A DNA stretch of 48,171 bases. Origin: VGWB01 sp964480945. GTDB lineage: Bacteria > Bacteroidota > Ignavibacteria > UBA10030. The notes under the pieces were generated by a model. It saw only the letters and a program-made list of their open reading frames with translations, did no database searches and was not told where the DNA came from. The stretch's first letter is position 1. Every line of letters begins with the position of its first letter. Location: assembly GCA_964480945.1 (NCBI GenBank), contig CAYZRX010000025.1:1-48171 (forward strand), read 5' to 3'. The position numbers were made by a program, and so were the translations under genes. Shown piece after piece: positions 34,365 through 43,786 of this stretch.

Positions 34365-36038
34365 ATGAAAACGGATAACAAACCACTGATTCACCCGGCG
34401 GTTCGCGCTCCCCGCGGTACAACACTTTGCTGTAAGGGCTGGCTGCAAGAAGCTGCGTTGCGGATGCTCATGAACAACCTCGATCCGGAAGTAGCGGAGA
34501 AGCCGCAAGAGCTGATCGTCTATGGCGGCACCGGGAAAGCCGCGCGAAACTGGGAATGTTATGACGCGATCGTCTCAAGCTTGAAGAACCTTGCGAACGA
34601 TGAGACCTTGCTCGTTCAATCAGGGAAACCTGTCGGCATCTTCAAGACGCACACGAATGCTCCCCGGGTGCTGATCAGCAACGCGATGATCGTCCCGAAA
34701 TGGGCAACGTGGGACGAGTTTCGCCGCCTCGAGGCCCTCGGCTTGACGATGTACGGACAAATGACCGCCGGCAGCTGGATCTACATCGGCACGCAGGGGA
34801 TTCTCCAGGGGACGTACGAGACATTCGCTGCCTCTGCCGCCCGACACTTCCGCGGAACCCTCGCCGGACGATTCCTCCTCACGGCAGGGCTCGGCGGCAT
34901 GGGGGGCGCTCAACCGCTCGCCGCTACCATGAACGGAGCCGCTTGTCTTGTGGTTGAAGTTGATCCCGATCGCATCCAGCGTCGGCTGAAGACCAGCTAC
35001 CTCGACACGACGGCGGACAACCTTGATGATGCTCTCGTTCAAATCCGCGCGGCAAAAGAGAGAAAGCTTCCCCTCTCTGTCGGGCTCCTCGGCAACGCAG
35101 CGGACATCATACCAAAGATCGCCGACGGCAAGTTCCTGCCGGACATCGTTACAGATCAGACCTCCGCGCACGACACGCTCAACGGCTACGTCCCGGCCGG
35201 CATGCTGTATCCCAAAGCCCTGGAGCTGCGAAGAAAGGATCCCCAGAAGTACGTCCAACAGGCCAAAGCGTCTATTGTTGATCACGTGAAGGGACTGCTG
35301 AAGCTCCAGAAGAAAGGCGCGATCGTGTTCGACTACGGCAACAACATTCGGGGCGAGGCACTCGCCTCCGGAGTCAAAAACGCGTTCGCGATCCCGGGAT
35401 TTGTCCCCGAGTATATCCGTCCCCTGTTCTGTGACGGGAAAGGGCCGTTCCGCTGGGCCGCTCTGTCCGGGGACCCGGAGGACATTTACCGGACCGACCG
35501 AGCCGTTATGGAGACTTTTCCTGATAACAAGCAACTCTGCACCTGGATCGACAAAGCGCAGAAGCAGGTGGCGTTCCAGGGCCTCCCGGCCCGCATCTGC
35601 TGGCTCGGGTATGGCGAGCGGGCGAAAATGGGCGCGATCTTCAACGATCTCGTGGCACGCGGAGAGGTGAAGGCTCCCATCGTCATCGGCCGTGACCACC
35701 TCGATTGCGGCAGTGTCGCTTCCCCCAACCGTGAAACGGAGAAGATGAAAGACGGCAGCGATGCGATCGCCGACTGGCCCATTCTGAATGCGCTGCTGAA
35801 TGCCGTAGGCGGAGCAAGCTGGGTGAGCGTTCATCATGGCGGCGGCGTCGGGATCGGGTTATCGATTCACGCGGGTATGGTTGTTGTCTGTGACGGGACT
35901 AAGGAGGCAGAAGAACGAATCCAGAGAGTTCTCACCTACGATCCCGGGCTCGGCCTCATGCGACATACCGATGCAGGATACGAGCGGGCGATCCAGAACT
36001 CAAAGAAGTGGGGCGTGAAAATCCCCATGATGCGCTGA
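34365..36038 (+). CDS. hutU: Urocanate hydratase
   Basis: NAD-dependent hydration of urocanate to 4-imidazolone-5-propionate, step 2 of histidine degradation. 557 residues from the ATG at 34365, typical length, with AAGGGA nearby upstream. Signatures: IVYGGTGKAARNW, GQMTAGSWIYIGTQGI, TAGLGGMGGAQP, ICWLGYGERAKMG and DHLDCGSVASPNRETE, the last containing the conserved active-site Cys region. It is cotranscribed with the RidA lipoprotein but 6.5 kb from hutI. The first enzyme, HutH, is not in the window. Confidence 0.97.
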   Translation: MKTDNKPLIHPAVRAPRGTTLCCKGWLQEAALRMLMNNLDPEVAEKPQELIVYGGTGKAARNWECYDAIVSSLKNLANDETLLVQSGKPVGIFKTHTNAPRVLISNAMIVPKWATWDEFRRLEALGLTMYGQMTAGSWIYIGTQGILQGTYETFAASAARHFRGTLAGRFLLTAGLGGMGGAQPLAATMNGAACLVVEVDPDRIQRRLKTSYLDTTADNLDDALVQIRAAKERKLPLSVGLLGNAADIIPKIADGKFLPDIVTDQTSAHDTLNGYVPAGMLYPKALELRRKDPQKYVQQAKASIVDHVKGLLKLQKKGAIVFDYGNNIRGEALASGVKNAFAIPGFVPEYIRPLFCDGKGPFRWAALSGDPEDIYRTDRAVMETFPDNKQLCTWIDKAQKQVAFQGLPARICWLGYGERAKMGAIFNDLVARGEVKAPIVIGRDHLDCGSVASPNRETEKMKDGSDAIADWPILNALLNAVGGASWVSVHHGGGVGIGLSIHAGMVVVCDGTKEAEERIQRVLTYDPGLGLMRHTDAGYERAIQNSKKWGVKIPMMR

Positions 36039-36179
36039 TCCCCGACGGTCTCGACCCCGCACCACCTCTTCGTGTTCTCAGTCCCCGGCCTCGCGCGGAC
36101 AGGCTGACGTTGTAGGTGAGAAGCCCATCGCGCGGCGTCGACGGAATTCATATCTCCCTGTAGGCTTTCGAGGCATCCT

Positions 36180-39100
36180 ATGAAATGGACTGTTCGACCA
36201 CAGTATGCGGCAGGAATCGGAATAGCACTCGCCATTCTGCTCCTCATCGCGTTCTTCTCGGCTCAGACGAGCGTAAGCCTCATCGAAGATGCTCGGCAGG
36301 TCACACACAGCTACGAGGTTCTGCTGAAGCTCAAGTCGGCAGAATATCGCTTCGCGCAGGGAGAGGGAGCTATTGACAATTATCTCCTCACTGGGGCGCA
36401 AAGTTCGCTCGCCGTCTACCGGTCCGCGCTCGATTCCTCCTCGCGAAGGCTCAGCGACCTCGTGACGCTTGCGGCCGACAACTCGTACCAGCTGAGAAAG
36501 CTCGACACGCTCAACGCCTTGCTCCGGCAGAGGTCCGCCCAGCTTGAGGAGGACATCACCGCGAGAACAGGCAAGGGGCGGTCGATCGGCGGTCGACCTG
36601 CTCGAGTGCATGACGAGGGGAAGTTCGCGCCGGACATCCGCAGGATCTTCGCCGAGATGGAGTACGAGGAGCGGACATTGCTGGCTGACCGGAACGCCAC
36701 AACAACCGCGAGAGCCCAGGCCGCAATTGTCATCGTGGCCGTCGGCGGCCTGCTCGGCTTCGCCCTTCTGTTGCTGGTTCTCTTCTTCCTGAACAGAGAG
36801 TCAACTCGGCGTCTGCGAATCGAGGACGACCTTCGTCAAAGCGAGGAAAAGTATCGGCAGCTCGTCGAAACGGCGACGGATATCATCTACCGCACGGATC
36901 GGACCGGACATCTCAGTTATGTGAATCCCATAGCCCTGCGCATCTTTGGCTACTCGGCCGAGGAAGCGCTTGGGATGCATTACCTCGACGTCATTCGACC
37001 GGACTGGCGCGATGAGATCAAGCGGTTTTACGTGACGCAGCGCATCTCAAAGACCCCGAGCTCCTATTTCGAGTTCCCCGCTCTCTGCAAGGACAGACGC
37101 GACCTGTGGCTGGGCCAGAACGTACAGCTCCTCCAGGACAACGGCGAGATCATCGGATTCCAGGCAACGGCTCAGGACATCACCGCACGCAAGCGGGCGG
37201 AGGAAGAACGCGACCGATTCTTTGCCCTCTCACCCGATTTGATTTGCACGACGGGATACGATGGGTTCTTCAAAGATCTTAACCCATCGTGGGAGTCGAT
37301 GCTCGGCTTCTCGCGAGAGGACTTGCTCTCGCGACCCTTCCTCGACTTCGTCCACCCCGAAGATCGCGAGCCGACCCGTGCTCAGTTTCTGCAAGTACGA
37401 TCGGGGGGGAAGCTCCTCGCTTTCTCGACGCGATTCCTCTGCAAGGATGGATCGTATCGGTGGACCGAATGGGCCGCGACGTCGAGCCCCCAGCTCTCCG
37501 TGATTTTCGCGGTCGGCCGGGACATCACGGAGCGCGAGACGGCCGAGGCGGCCGTGCGAGAGAGCGAGACGCGCTACCGGATTCTCGCTCAAAACTCGAC
37601 CGACATGATCGCCCGTCATTCCCCGGAAGGGATCTATCAGTACGTCTCCCCCGCGTGCCGCACCTTGCTGGGTTATGAACCCGAAGAGCTCATCGGTCAC
37701 TCCGCGTACGAATTCTTCCATCCCGATGATCTTCTCCACGTACGGCTGCACGAGAGGAAAATCAAAGACCTGCCGGAGACCTTCACGAATGTCTATAGGG
37801 TCCGGCGGAAAGACGGGAATTTCCTCTGGTTCGAATCGATGAGCAGGACGGTGCGTGACGCGGCAACAAGACGCGTGCTCGAGATCATCACCGTTTCCCG
37901 AAATATCACCTCACGAAAGGCGGCGGAGGAAGAGCTTGAGCGGAGCGAGGAGCGTCTCCAGCAAGTGATTGAGACGGTGGAGGAAGGGATCACACTCAGC
38001 GACGAAGGAGGCAGGTTCCAGATCTTCAATTCCGCAATAGAGCGACTGACGGGGTACACGATGGCGGAAGCAAACGCAAGCGGCGACTTCTCGCGCGTCA
38101 TGTATCCGGATGCCGCCGACCGACAGCGCGCACTCGACGGGCTGGAGGAGCTGCTCGAGAAGGGAAAACCGACGGATGTCGAGACAACCATTACCACGAA
38201 ATCCGGCGAGCAGAAGATCCTCCTCGTGGTCACGACGCTCTTGCACATCAGGAATAGTCGGATGTTTCTGAGCGCGTACCGCGACATCACTGAACGGAAA
38301 GGCGCCGAAGAGGAGCTCCGGAAAGCAAAAAATCTCGCGGAAGCGGCCACCCGGGCGAAATCGGATTTTCTGGCGATGATGAGTCACGAGATCCGAACAC
38401 CGATGAACAGTGTCATCGGGATGACCGATCTCTTGCTTCAATCGACCCTGAGCGAGGAACAGCGGGATTTTGTTGACACAATTCGGATCAGCGGGGAGTC
38501 GCTTCTGTCCATCATCAATGATATCCTGGACTTCTCGAAGATCGAATCGGGGAAGATCGAGCTCGAGCATCATCCCTTCGAAGTACGAACGTGCGTCGAA
38601 GATGTTTTGGATCTCCTTGCCGCAAGGGCGCTGGAGAAGCGGCTGGACCTGCTGTATTGGATCGATCCGAAAGTTCCTCCATTCATCATCGGCGATGTCC
38701 TTCGCGTCCGGCAGATCTTGATCAACTTGACCAGCAACGGCTTGAAGTTCACCGACCGTGGCGAAATTTCCATTCGAGCGACACTTCTCTGGAAGGTGGG
38801 CAACGACCTCGAGCTGCAGATGTCCGTCCAGGATACCGGCATCGGAATTCCTGCCGACAAGCTCGATCGGCTGTTCAAACCGTTTTCACAAGTCGACTCG
38901 TCGACGACGCGCCGCTACGGCGGAACAGGCTTGGGACTGGCGATTTCCACTCGCCTCGTCCAGCTCATGGGGGGGAGGATCTGGGCTGAGAGCGTTGAAG
39001 GGAAGGGGTCAACCTTCTTCTTCACGATACGATCCTCCACACCGCCGGAGGATGTTCTTGTCCCGAAGGTCTACGTTCGCGGCAAGATTCCCGAACTCAA

Positions 39101-40316
39101 CGGTAAGCGCATTCTCATCGTCGACGACAACCAGACCAACCTCGTGCTCCTCCGGATGCAGTGCGAACTCTGGGGGATGATTCCTCGCACAACTCAAGCC
39201 CCACAAGAGGCACTCCGATGGATACGCCAGGGTGATCCGTTTGACATCGCAGCCCTTGATCTGTTCATGCCGGAAATGGACGGCGTCGAGCTCGGCAGCG
39301 AGATGAGAAAGCTCCGATCAAAGGAGGGCCTCCCGCTGATCCTCTTGAGCTCGGCCGGGAAGGACTGGCCGGGACTCCCGGCGGCGAAAGAGCTCTTTCG
39401 CGTCATCCTCGCAAAACCGTTGAAACACTCACAACTGCACGATGTCATTGTAGAGGTGCTCTCCGGCAAGAAGCTTGCAGCGAAAAAAACGGAGAAACCT
39501 CTCCCAAAACGGATCGGCGAACAGTTGGCTCTCCGGATTCTGATCGCCGAGGATAATTTGCTCAACCAGAAGCTCCTCCTCCGAGTCCTGAAACAACTCG
39601 GATACGAAGCAGACGTTGCCGTGAGCGGCGTCGAGGTTTTGGCTTCCGTTGAGCATTCGAGGTACGACCTCGTCTTCATGGACGTCCACATGCCCGAGAT
39701 GGATGGGCTGGAGGCAAGCAGAAGGATTGTGAATCGATGGAAGAGCGGCGAGCGGCCGATTCTCGTCGCCGTGACAGCCGATGCCATGCAGGGTGATAGA
39801 GAAAAGTGCATGGTAGCAGGAATGGACGACTACATCAGCAAGCCGATCCGCCTCGACGACATCCGGAGGGTACTTGAACGTTGGGGGGAATCCATCGGGC
39901 AGCGTTCGCCTGCCGAGCCAGGAACGTTGGTCGCTACGGACTCCTTATCCCTGGAAGATTCCCTGATGGCGCGCATCGAGCAGCTCGGCCGTGAGACGGA
40001 TCTTGATTTTATCCTTGAGCTTATCGATTCCTATCCGCCGATGTTCGAGAACAAACTAAAGGACCTGCTCAGCGCACACGCCTCGAACAACAGCAAGAAG
40101 ATGCACTTTCTTGCTCACTCTCTTAAAGGCGCCGCGCTCACCATCGGAGGTAACAACTACGCCGCGCTCTGCAAGGAAATCGAGGATCGAGCGTCCGAAG
40201 GGGAACTGAATGAGCTCGAGGCACTGTTGGAGAAGCTCCAAGCAGCTCAAGCAGAAATGCTTCGGACGCTGCCCGTGGTCAAAGAGAAGCTTCGGGCAAG
40301 AATGAAGCCAACCTGA
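36180..40316 (+). CDS. CHASE3-type multi-PAS hybrid histidine kinase with two receivers and HPt
   Basis: 1378 residues. A membrane helix (9-28), a helical sensor resembling CHASE3 (about 30-180), a second helix (181-204), then four PAS domains (about 220-340, 340-455, 460-582, 585-708). The kinase core has His736 (MMSHEIRTPMNSV), N-box LINLTSNGLKF and G boxes DTGIGI and GTGLGL. Two receivers follow with phospho-Asp1027 and Asp1168, then an HPt domain with His1313 (AHSLKGAAL). This is a complete four-step relay in one protein, able to pass phosphate to a separate regulator. The 141-base gap before it shows no gene. SixA at 32698 could act on the HPt. Confidence 0.95.
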   Translation: MKWTVRPQYAAGIGIALAILLLIAFFSAQTSVSLIEDARQVTHSYEVLLKLKSAEYRFAQGEGAIDNYLLTGAQSSLAVYRSALDSSSRRLSDLVTLAADNSYQLRKLDTLNALLRQRSAQLEEDITARTGKGRSIGGRPARVHDEGKFAPDIRRIFAEMEYEERTLLADRNATTTARAQAAIVIVAVGGLLGFALLLLVLFFLNRESTRRLRIEDDLRQSEEKYRQLVETATDIIYRTDRTGHLSYVNPIALRIFGYSAEEALGMHYLDVIRPDWRDEIKRFYVTQRISKTPSSYFEFPALCKDRRDLWLGQNVQLLQDNGEIIGFQATAQDITARKRAEEERDRFFALSPDLICTTGYDGFFKDLNPSWESMLGFSREDLLSRPFLDFVHPEDREPTRAQFLQVRSGGKLLAFSTRFLCKDGSYRWTEWAATSSPQLSVIFAVGRDITERETAEAAVRESETRYRILAQNSTDMIARHSPEGIYQYVSPACRTLLGYEPEELIGHSAYEFFHPDDLLHVRLHERKIKDLPETFTNVYRVRRKDGNFLWFESMSRTVRDAATRRVLEIITVSRNITSRKAAEEELERSEERLQQVIETVEEGITLSDEGGRFQIFNSAIERLTGYTMAEANASGDFSRVMYPDAADRQRALDGLEELLEKGKPTDVETTITTKSGEQKILLVVTTLLHIRNSRMFLSAYRDITERKGAEEELRKAKNLAEAATRAKSDFLAMMSHEIRTPMNSVIGMTDLLLQSTLSEEQRDFVDTIRISGESLLSIINDILDFSKIESGKIELEHHPFEVRTCVEDVLDLLAARALEKRLDLLYWIDPKVPPFIIGDVLRVRQILINLTSNGLKFTDRGEISIRATLLWKVGNDLELQMSVQDTGIGIPADKLDRLFKPFSQVDSSTTRRYGGTGLGLAISTRLVQLMGGRIWAESVEGKGSTFFFTIRSSTPPEDVLVPKVYVRGKIPELNGKRILIVDDNQTNLVLLRMQCELWGMIPRTTQAPQEALRWIRQGDPFDIAALDLFMPEMDGVELGSEMRKLRSKEGLPLILLSSAGKDWPGLPAAKELFRVILAKPLKHSQLHDVIVEVLSGKKLAAKKTEKPLPKRIGEQLALRILIAEDNLLNQKLLLRVLKQLGYEADVAVSGVEVLASVEHSRYDLVFMDVHMPEMDGLEASRRIVNRWKSGERPILVAVTADAMQGDREKCMVAGMDDYISKPIRLDDIRRVLERWGESIGQRSPAEPGTLVATDSLSLEDSLMARIEQLGRETDLDFILELIDSYPPMFENKLKDLLSAHASNNSKKMHFLAHSLKGAALTIGGNNYAALCKEIEDRASEGELNELEALLEKLQAAQAEMLRTLPVVKEKLRARMKPT

Positions 40317-40350
40317 AGGATTGACGGCAGCAACAGAAGAGACAGGGGTT

Positions 40351-41292
40351 ATGCGGTTTCTGGTCTTCGGCACAGGCGGCGTCGGCGGCTTTTTTGGAGC
40401 GAAGCTGGCACACGCCGGCAACGATGTTTGGTTCGTCGCCCGCGGCGAGCACCTGAGGGCGATGAAATCGGGCGGCCTTCGCGTCCGATCGACCGAGGGC
40501 GAGTTCGTCATTCCCCCGGGGAAAATGACCGATGTACCGCAGGGCTCCGGACCTGTGGATGTTGTGCTCTTCTGCGTCAAGTCCTATGATACGGAGACTG
40601 CGGCACAACAGCTTGTGGCCGTCCTTGACAAGAATTCCGTTGTGTTGAGCCTTCAGAATGGAGTTGATAACGAAGAGAAGATCAGCCGCATCATTCCGCA
40701 CGCCCGAGTGTATGGCGGCGTGGCATATGTCTCGGCGCGCATTACCGCGCCCGGGGAGATAACGGAGACAGGAGGATTCCATCGGATCGTGTTCGGGCCG
40801 ATGGACGGCGCGATCGATGAGCGCTCTCGGGAAATCCATCGCTTGCTCGTCGGCGCCGGCATCAAGTGTGATCTGCGGGAGAAGGTGCTCAACGACCTCT
40901 GGAACAAGTTCGTGTTCATAACATCCATGGGATCCTTCACGGCGGTCTCGCGCCTTACGCAAGGAGAGATCATTGCACAGCCGGAAACCATCTCGGCGGT
41001 CTTCCGTGCGATGCACGAGGTCGAGGCGCTCGCCTGGAAGCAAGGTGTGGACATCGAGCCTCTGAACGAGGCGAAGATGCTTGAGAACCTGAAACGATTT
41101 GACCCTGACACCCGCTCATCCATGTACTACGACCTCGTCGCCCAAAACCCTTTGGAGGTCGAGGCGTTGAACGGTACCGTCGTGCGTCTCGGCAAGGAAG
41201 TTGGCGTCCCCACTCCCGTTCACAACGTCATCTACGCCGCGCTTCTGCCCTATCACCTCAAGCACCTCCGGCTCCGACAGATCCCATCGTAG
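40351..41292 (+). CDS. panE: 2-dehydropantoate 2-reductase
   Basis: NADPH-dependent reduction of ketopantoate to pantoate in pantothenate/CoA synthesis. 313 residues from the ATG at 40351. The Rossmann motif GTGGVGGFFGAKLAHAG is at the N-terminus; VVLSLQNGVDNEEKI, LWNKFVFITSMGSFTA (catalytic Lys) and SSMYYDLVAQNPLEVEALNG are family features. ApbA/PanE paralogues of unknown substrate also exist, so the role in CoA synthesis is likely rather than proven. It starts 34 bases after the hybrid kinase gene. Confidence 0.93.
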   Translation: MRFLVFGTGGVGGFFGAKLAHAGNDVWFVARGEHLRAMKSGGLRVRSTEGEFVIPPGKMTDVPQGSGPVDVVLFCVKSYDTETAAQQLVAVLDKNSVVLSLQNGVDNEEKISRIIPHARVYGGVAYVSARITAPGEITETGGFHRIVFGPMDGAIDERSREIHRLLVGAGIKCDLREKVLNDLWNKFVFITSMGSFTAVSRLTQGEIIAQPETISAVFRAMHEVEALAWKQGVDIEPLNEAKMLENLKRFDPDTRSSMYYDLVAQNPLEVEALNGTVVRLGKEVGVPTPVHNVIYAALLPYHLKHLRLRQIPS

Positions 41293-41305
41293 GACAACGT
41301 GACGC

Positions 41306-41518
41306 ATGCCTGAGAACCGACCGGACTCTGCAATCGGTTTGTGCCTGCGCTGCCGGCATGCAACGGTCGTCAAAAGTACGCACAACACTTTCTACTATCT
41401 GTGTGAGCGATCGAAGACCGATCCTCAATTCTCCAAATACCCCCGCCTCCCCGTCCTGTCCTGCTTTGGGTTCGAGCAACGCTCATTCGAGGACTCCGAT
41501 CAGAAACCGCATTCTTGA
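41306..41518 (+). CDS. Small four-cysteine (zinc-ribbon-like) protein
   Basis: 70 residues. Cys13, Cys16, Cys33 and Cys53 (CLRCRH, YYLCERS, VLSCFGFE) and the phrase DPQFSKYPRLPVLSC resemble a conserved uncharacterised family of small bacterial proteins. Four cysteines suggest a structural zinc site. It starts 13 bases after panE, and its TGA stop overlaps the TTG start of the methyltransferase gene. There is no signal peptide or membrane helix. Function unknown. Confidence 0.82.
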   Translation: MPENRPDSAIGLCLRCRHATVVKSTHNTFYYLCERSKTDPQFSKYPRLPVLSCFGFEQRSFEDSDQKPHS

Positions 41519-42513
41519 TTCTGAAGGCACTTCTTCGTTTCTTGCAATCCGCAAAGGAGATTGTCTTTGCGCCCCTTTTCAGCCATCCAGTTGCCTCAAT
41601 CGAAATAGGCGTGTTGAACGAAGAACGATATCGTGAGCTCATAAAGAAGGAATCGAAGCATTGGGGCCAGGTTCAACAGGATGCGCAGAATCCGCAGATC
41701 TGGCACGATCAGCAGCTTTTTGAAATCTTCTTCGGGAAATGGTACCGATATCTCGTCGAGCGAGCGACCGCATCCGGTCCGAACGTCCTCGAGCTCGGCT
41801 GCGGCGAAGGAAACCTGGCGATCGAACTCGCCCAACACGGCCTCCGGGTCACGGCCGTCGATCTGAGCGCAGAGCGCATCGAGCGAGCCACCCTCAAGGC
41901 GCGGCAATCGTCCGCCAGCCGGCCCCCGACGTTCCTGGTCGATGATCTCAATACGATCACCCTTCCCCCCGAGACGTATGACTGCATCCTTGCGCACGAT
42001 TCGCTGCATCACGTACTCAAGCTCGACCGTCTCTGCGATGAGGTTCGGAGGAGCCTCAAGCCATCGGGTGCGTTCCTGGTAATGGATTTCAGCGGTATGG
42101 GTGTGGTGCGACGAATTCTTGCCGCGGTCCTCTACGCGGTCTTTCCCACCTATCAACCCTATCGTGCTAAGTGGCGTTTACGACACCGCCTTTCAGGTTT
42201 TCTCGCGGGCGAGTCGAGAAAACGCGACGCTTTGGAAGAAGGATCTTCGGCACTTCTTCATCGGGATTCACCGTTCGAAGAAATCTCCCAGGCATCCATC
42301 GTTCGTGAGATCTCAAAACGATTTGCTGTCGTCACGCACCTGACCTTTTGCCCATTTTGGTACTATTTTGCGGCGAAGATCCGGTGGCCGAGGAGATTCA
42401 AGTACGCTGCCGCGCGCCTGTTGCACGCCCTCGACCAGATAATCCTTACGCTCCACCTAGCGAGAGGGGCTTACTTTTTCCTGGAAGCTCGCAACGTCCA
42501 ACCTTCAACCTGA
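41515..42513 (+). CDS. Class I SAM-dependent methyltransferase
   Basis: 332 residues from a TTG at 41515 that overlaps the previous stop; a GTG at 41611 is an alternative start just before the conserved part. Core motifs: VLELGCGEGNLAIELA (SAM-binding motif I), VTAVDLSAERIERA (motif II), YDCILAHDSLHHV and LKPSGAFLVMDFSG, typical of Methyltransf_11/25 enzymes. The C-terminal 150 residues are rich in Arg and aromatic residues and contain a possible amphipathic or membrane-associated helix. The substrate is unknown. hutI begins 8-11 bases after its stop. Confidence 0.88.
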   Translation: MILKALLRFLQSAKEIVFAPLFSHPVASIEIGVLNEERYRELIKKESKHWGQVQQDAQNPQIWHDQQLFEIFFGKWYRYLVERATASGPNVLELGCGEGNLAIELAQHGLRVTAVDLSAERIERATLKARQSSASRPPTFLVDDLNTITLPPETYDCILAHDSLHHVLKLDRLCDEVRRSLKPSGAFLVMDFSGMGVVRRILAAVLYAVFPTYQPYRAKWRLRHRLSGFLAGESRKRDALEEGSSALLHRDSPFEEISQASIVREISKRFAVVTHLTFCPFWYYFAAKIRWPRRFKYAAARLLHALDQIILTLHLARGAYFFLEARNVQPST

Positions 42514-42523
42514 TACTTCCGTG

Positions 42524-43771
42524 ATGCAACTCCTTTTACAGAACATCAAACAGCTCGTCACTGTGGAGAGCCACGGGAAAGCCTACAAGTCGGGCGGGGA
42601 GATGCGTGGCCTCGGCGTTATGGAGCACGCGTCCGTGTTCATCGAGGATGGGGTGATCCAGTGGGTTGGACCATCCGACACGTTTGCCGGCAGCCTCGGC
42701 CCCGAGGCTGATATCCTCGATGCCTCCATGTTTGTCGCACTTCCGGGCTTCGTCGATGCACACACGCACGCTCTCTTCGCGGGAACGCGGGAAAATGAGT
42801 TCGCCCTCCGTTCCGAGGGAAAGACCTATCAGGAAATTGCGGCAAGAGGCGGCGGAATTCTGAGCACCGTGACTGCCACTCGGAGTGCGACCAAGAAGGA
42901 GTTGAAGAAGCTCGCGAACAGGCGGCTCGATGCGATGATGAAGCACGGCACGACAACCGTCGAAATCAAGTCGGGCTACGGTTTGGAGCCTGACGCGGAG
43001 ATCAAGATGCTGCAGGCGATCGCAGAGCTGGCCCAGGAACATTATATTACGATCGTCGCGACGTTCCTCGGCGCTCACGCGATTCCGCCGGAATACAAAG
43101 AGAGGAGAGGCGACTACATCGATCTGGTATGCGAACGAATGCTCCCGTACGTCGCCAAACGGAATCTTGCCCAGTTCTGCGATGTGTTCTGCGAGGTCGG
43201 CTATTTCTCCGTCGAAGAATCAAGGCAGATTCTGAAGAAGGGCCTCTCGCTTGGACTTCGGTCCAAACTCCACGCTGATGAATTCAACTCGATCGGCGGA
43301 ACCCAGCTTGCGGCCGAGCTGCATGCCGCTTCGGTTGATCACCTCGAGCATGTCACCGACGAAGACATCCGTGGGCTGAAGGAGAGTGGAACGGTGGCCG
43401 TGGTTCTACCCGGCGTGTCCTTCTTCCTTCGAAACCCCTACGCGCCCGCCCGCAAGATCATTGACGCCGGCATCCCGGTGGCCATCGCTTCCGATTTCAA
43501 CCCGGGTTCATGCATGTCGTTCTCGCTTCCCCTGATGATGACCATCGCTTGCACACAGATGTCGATGACGCCGGAGGAAGCGATCGCCGCCGCGACATTG
43601 AATGGCGCCGCAGCCCTCGGTCTTTCTGACACTCTTGGAAGCATCGAAGTCGGCAAGCAGGCGGATATCATTTTGTACGAAATCCCCAACTATCGCTACC
43701 TCGTCTACCATTTCGGCAGCAACCACGCGGCGAAGGTCATTAAGAAGGGCATCATCCTGGAATTTCCATAA
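42524..43771 (+). CDS. hutI: Imidazolonepropionase
   Basis: Hydrolyses 4-imidazolone-5-propionate to N-formimino-L-glutamate, step 3 of histidine degradation. 415 residues from the ATG at 42524 (a GTG at 42521 is in frame). Amidohydrolase metal and substrate motifs: DAHTHALFAG, GTTTVEIKSGYGL, LHADEFN, SVDHLEHV and ASDFNPGSC. It directly follows the methyltransferase gene and is followed by ftcD after 15 bases, forming the downstream half of the hut pathway. Confidence 0.97.
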   Translation: MQLLLQNIKQLVTVESHGKAYKSGGEMRGLGVMEHASVFIEDGVIQWVGPSDTFAGSLGPEADILDASMFVALPGFVDAHTHALFAGTRENEFALRSEGKTYQEIAARGGGILSTVTATRSATKKELKKLANRRLDAMMKHGTTTVEIKSGYGLEPDAEIKMLQAIAELAQEHYITIVATFLGAHAIPPEYKERRGDYIDLVCERMLPYVAKRNLAQFCDVFCEVGYFSVEESRQILKKGLSLGLRSKLHADEFNSIGGTQLAAELHAASVDHLEHVTDEDIRGLKESGTVAVVLPGVSFFLRNPYAPARKIIDAGIPVAIASDFNPGSCMSFSLPLMMTIACTQMSMTPEEAIAAATLNGAAALGLSDTLGSIEVGKQADIILYEIPNYRYLVYHFGSNHAAKVIKKGIILEFP

Positions 43772-43786
43772 CGAGCAAACAGGTAG

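Noticed and set aside
34620..35837. Minus-strand 405-residue frame opposite hutU
   Set aside because: Shadow of urocanate hydratase, whose own frame is full length with all signatures.
38340..38420. Possible frameshift or fusion artefact in the 1378-residue kinase
   Set aside because: All domains are in one uninterrupted frame with normal linkers; long hybrid kinases of this layout are common.
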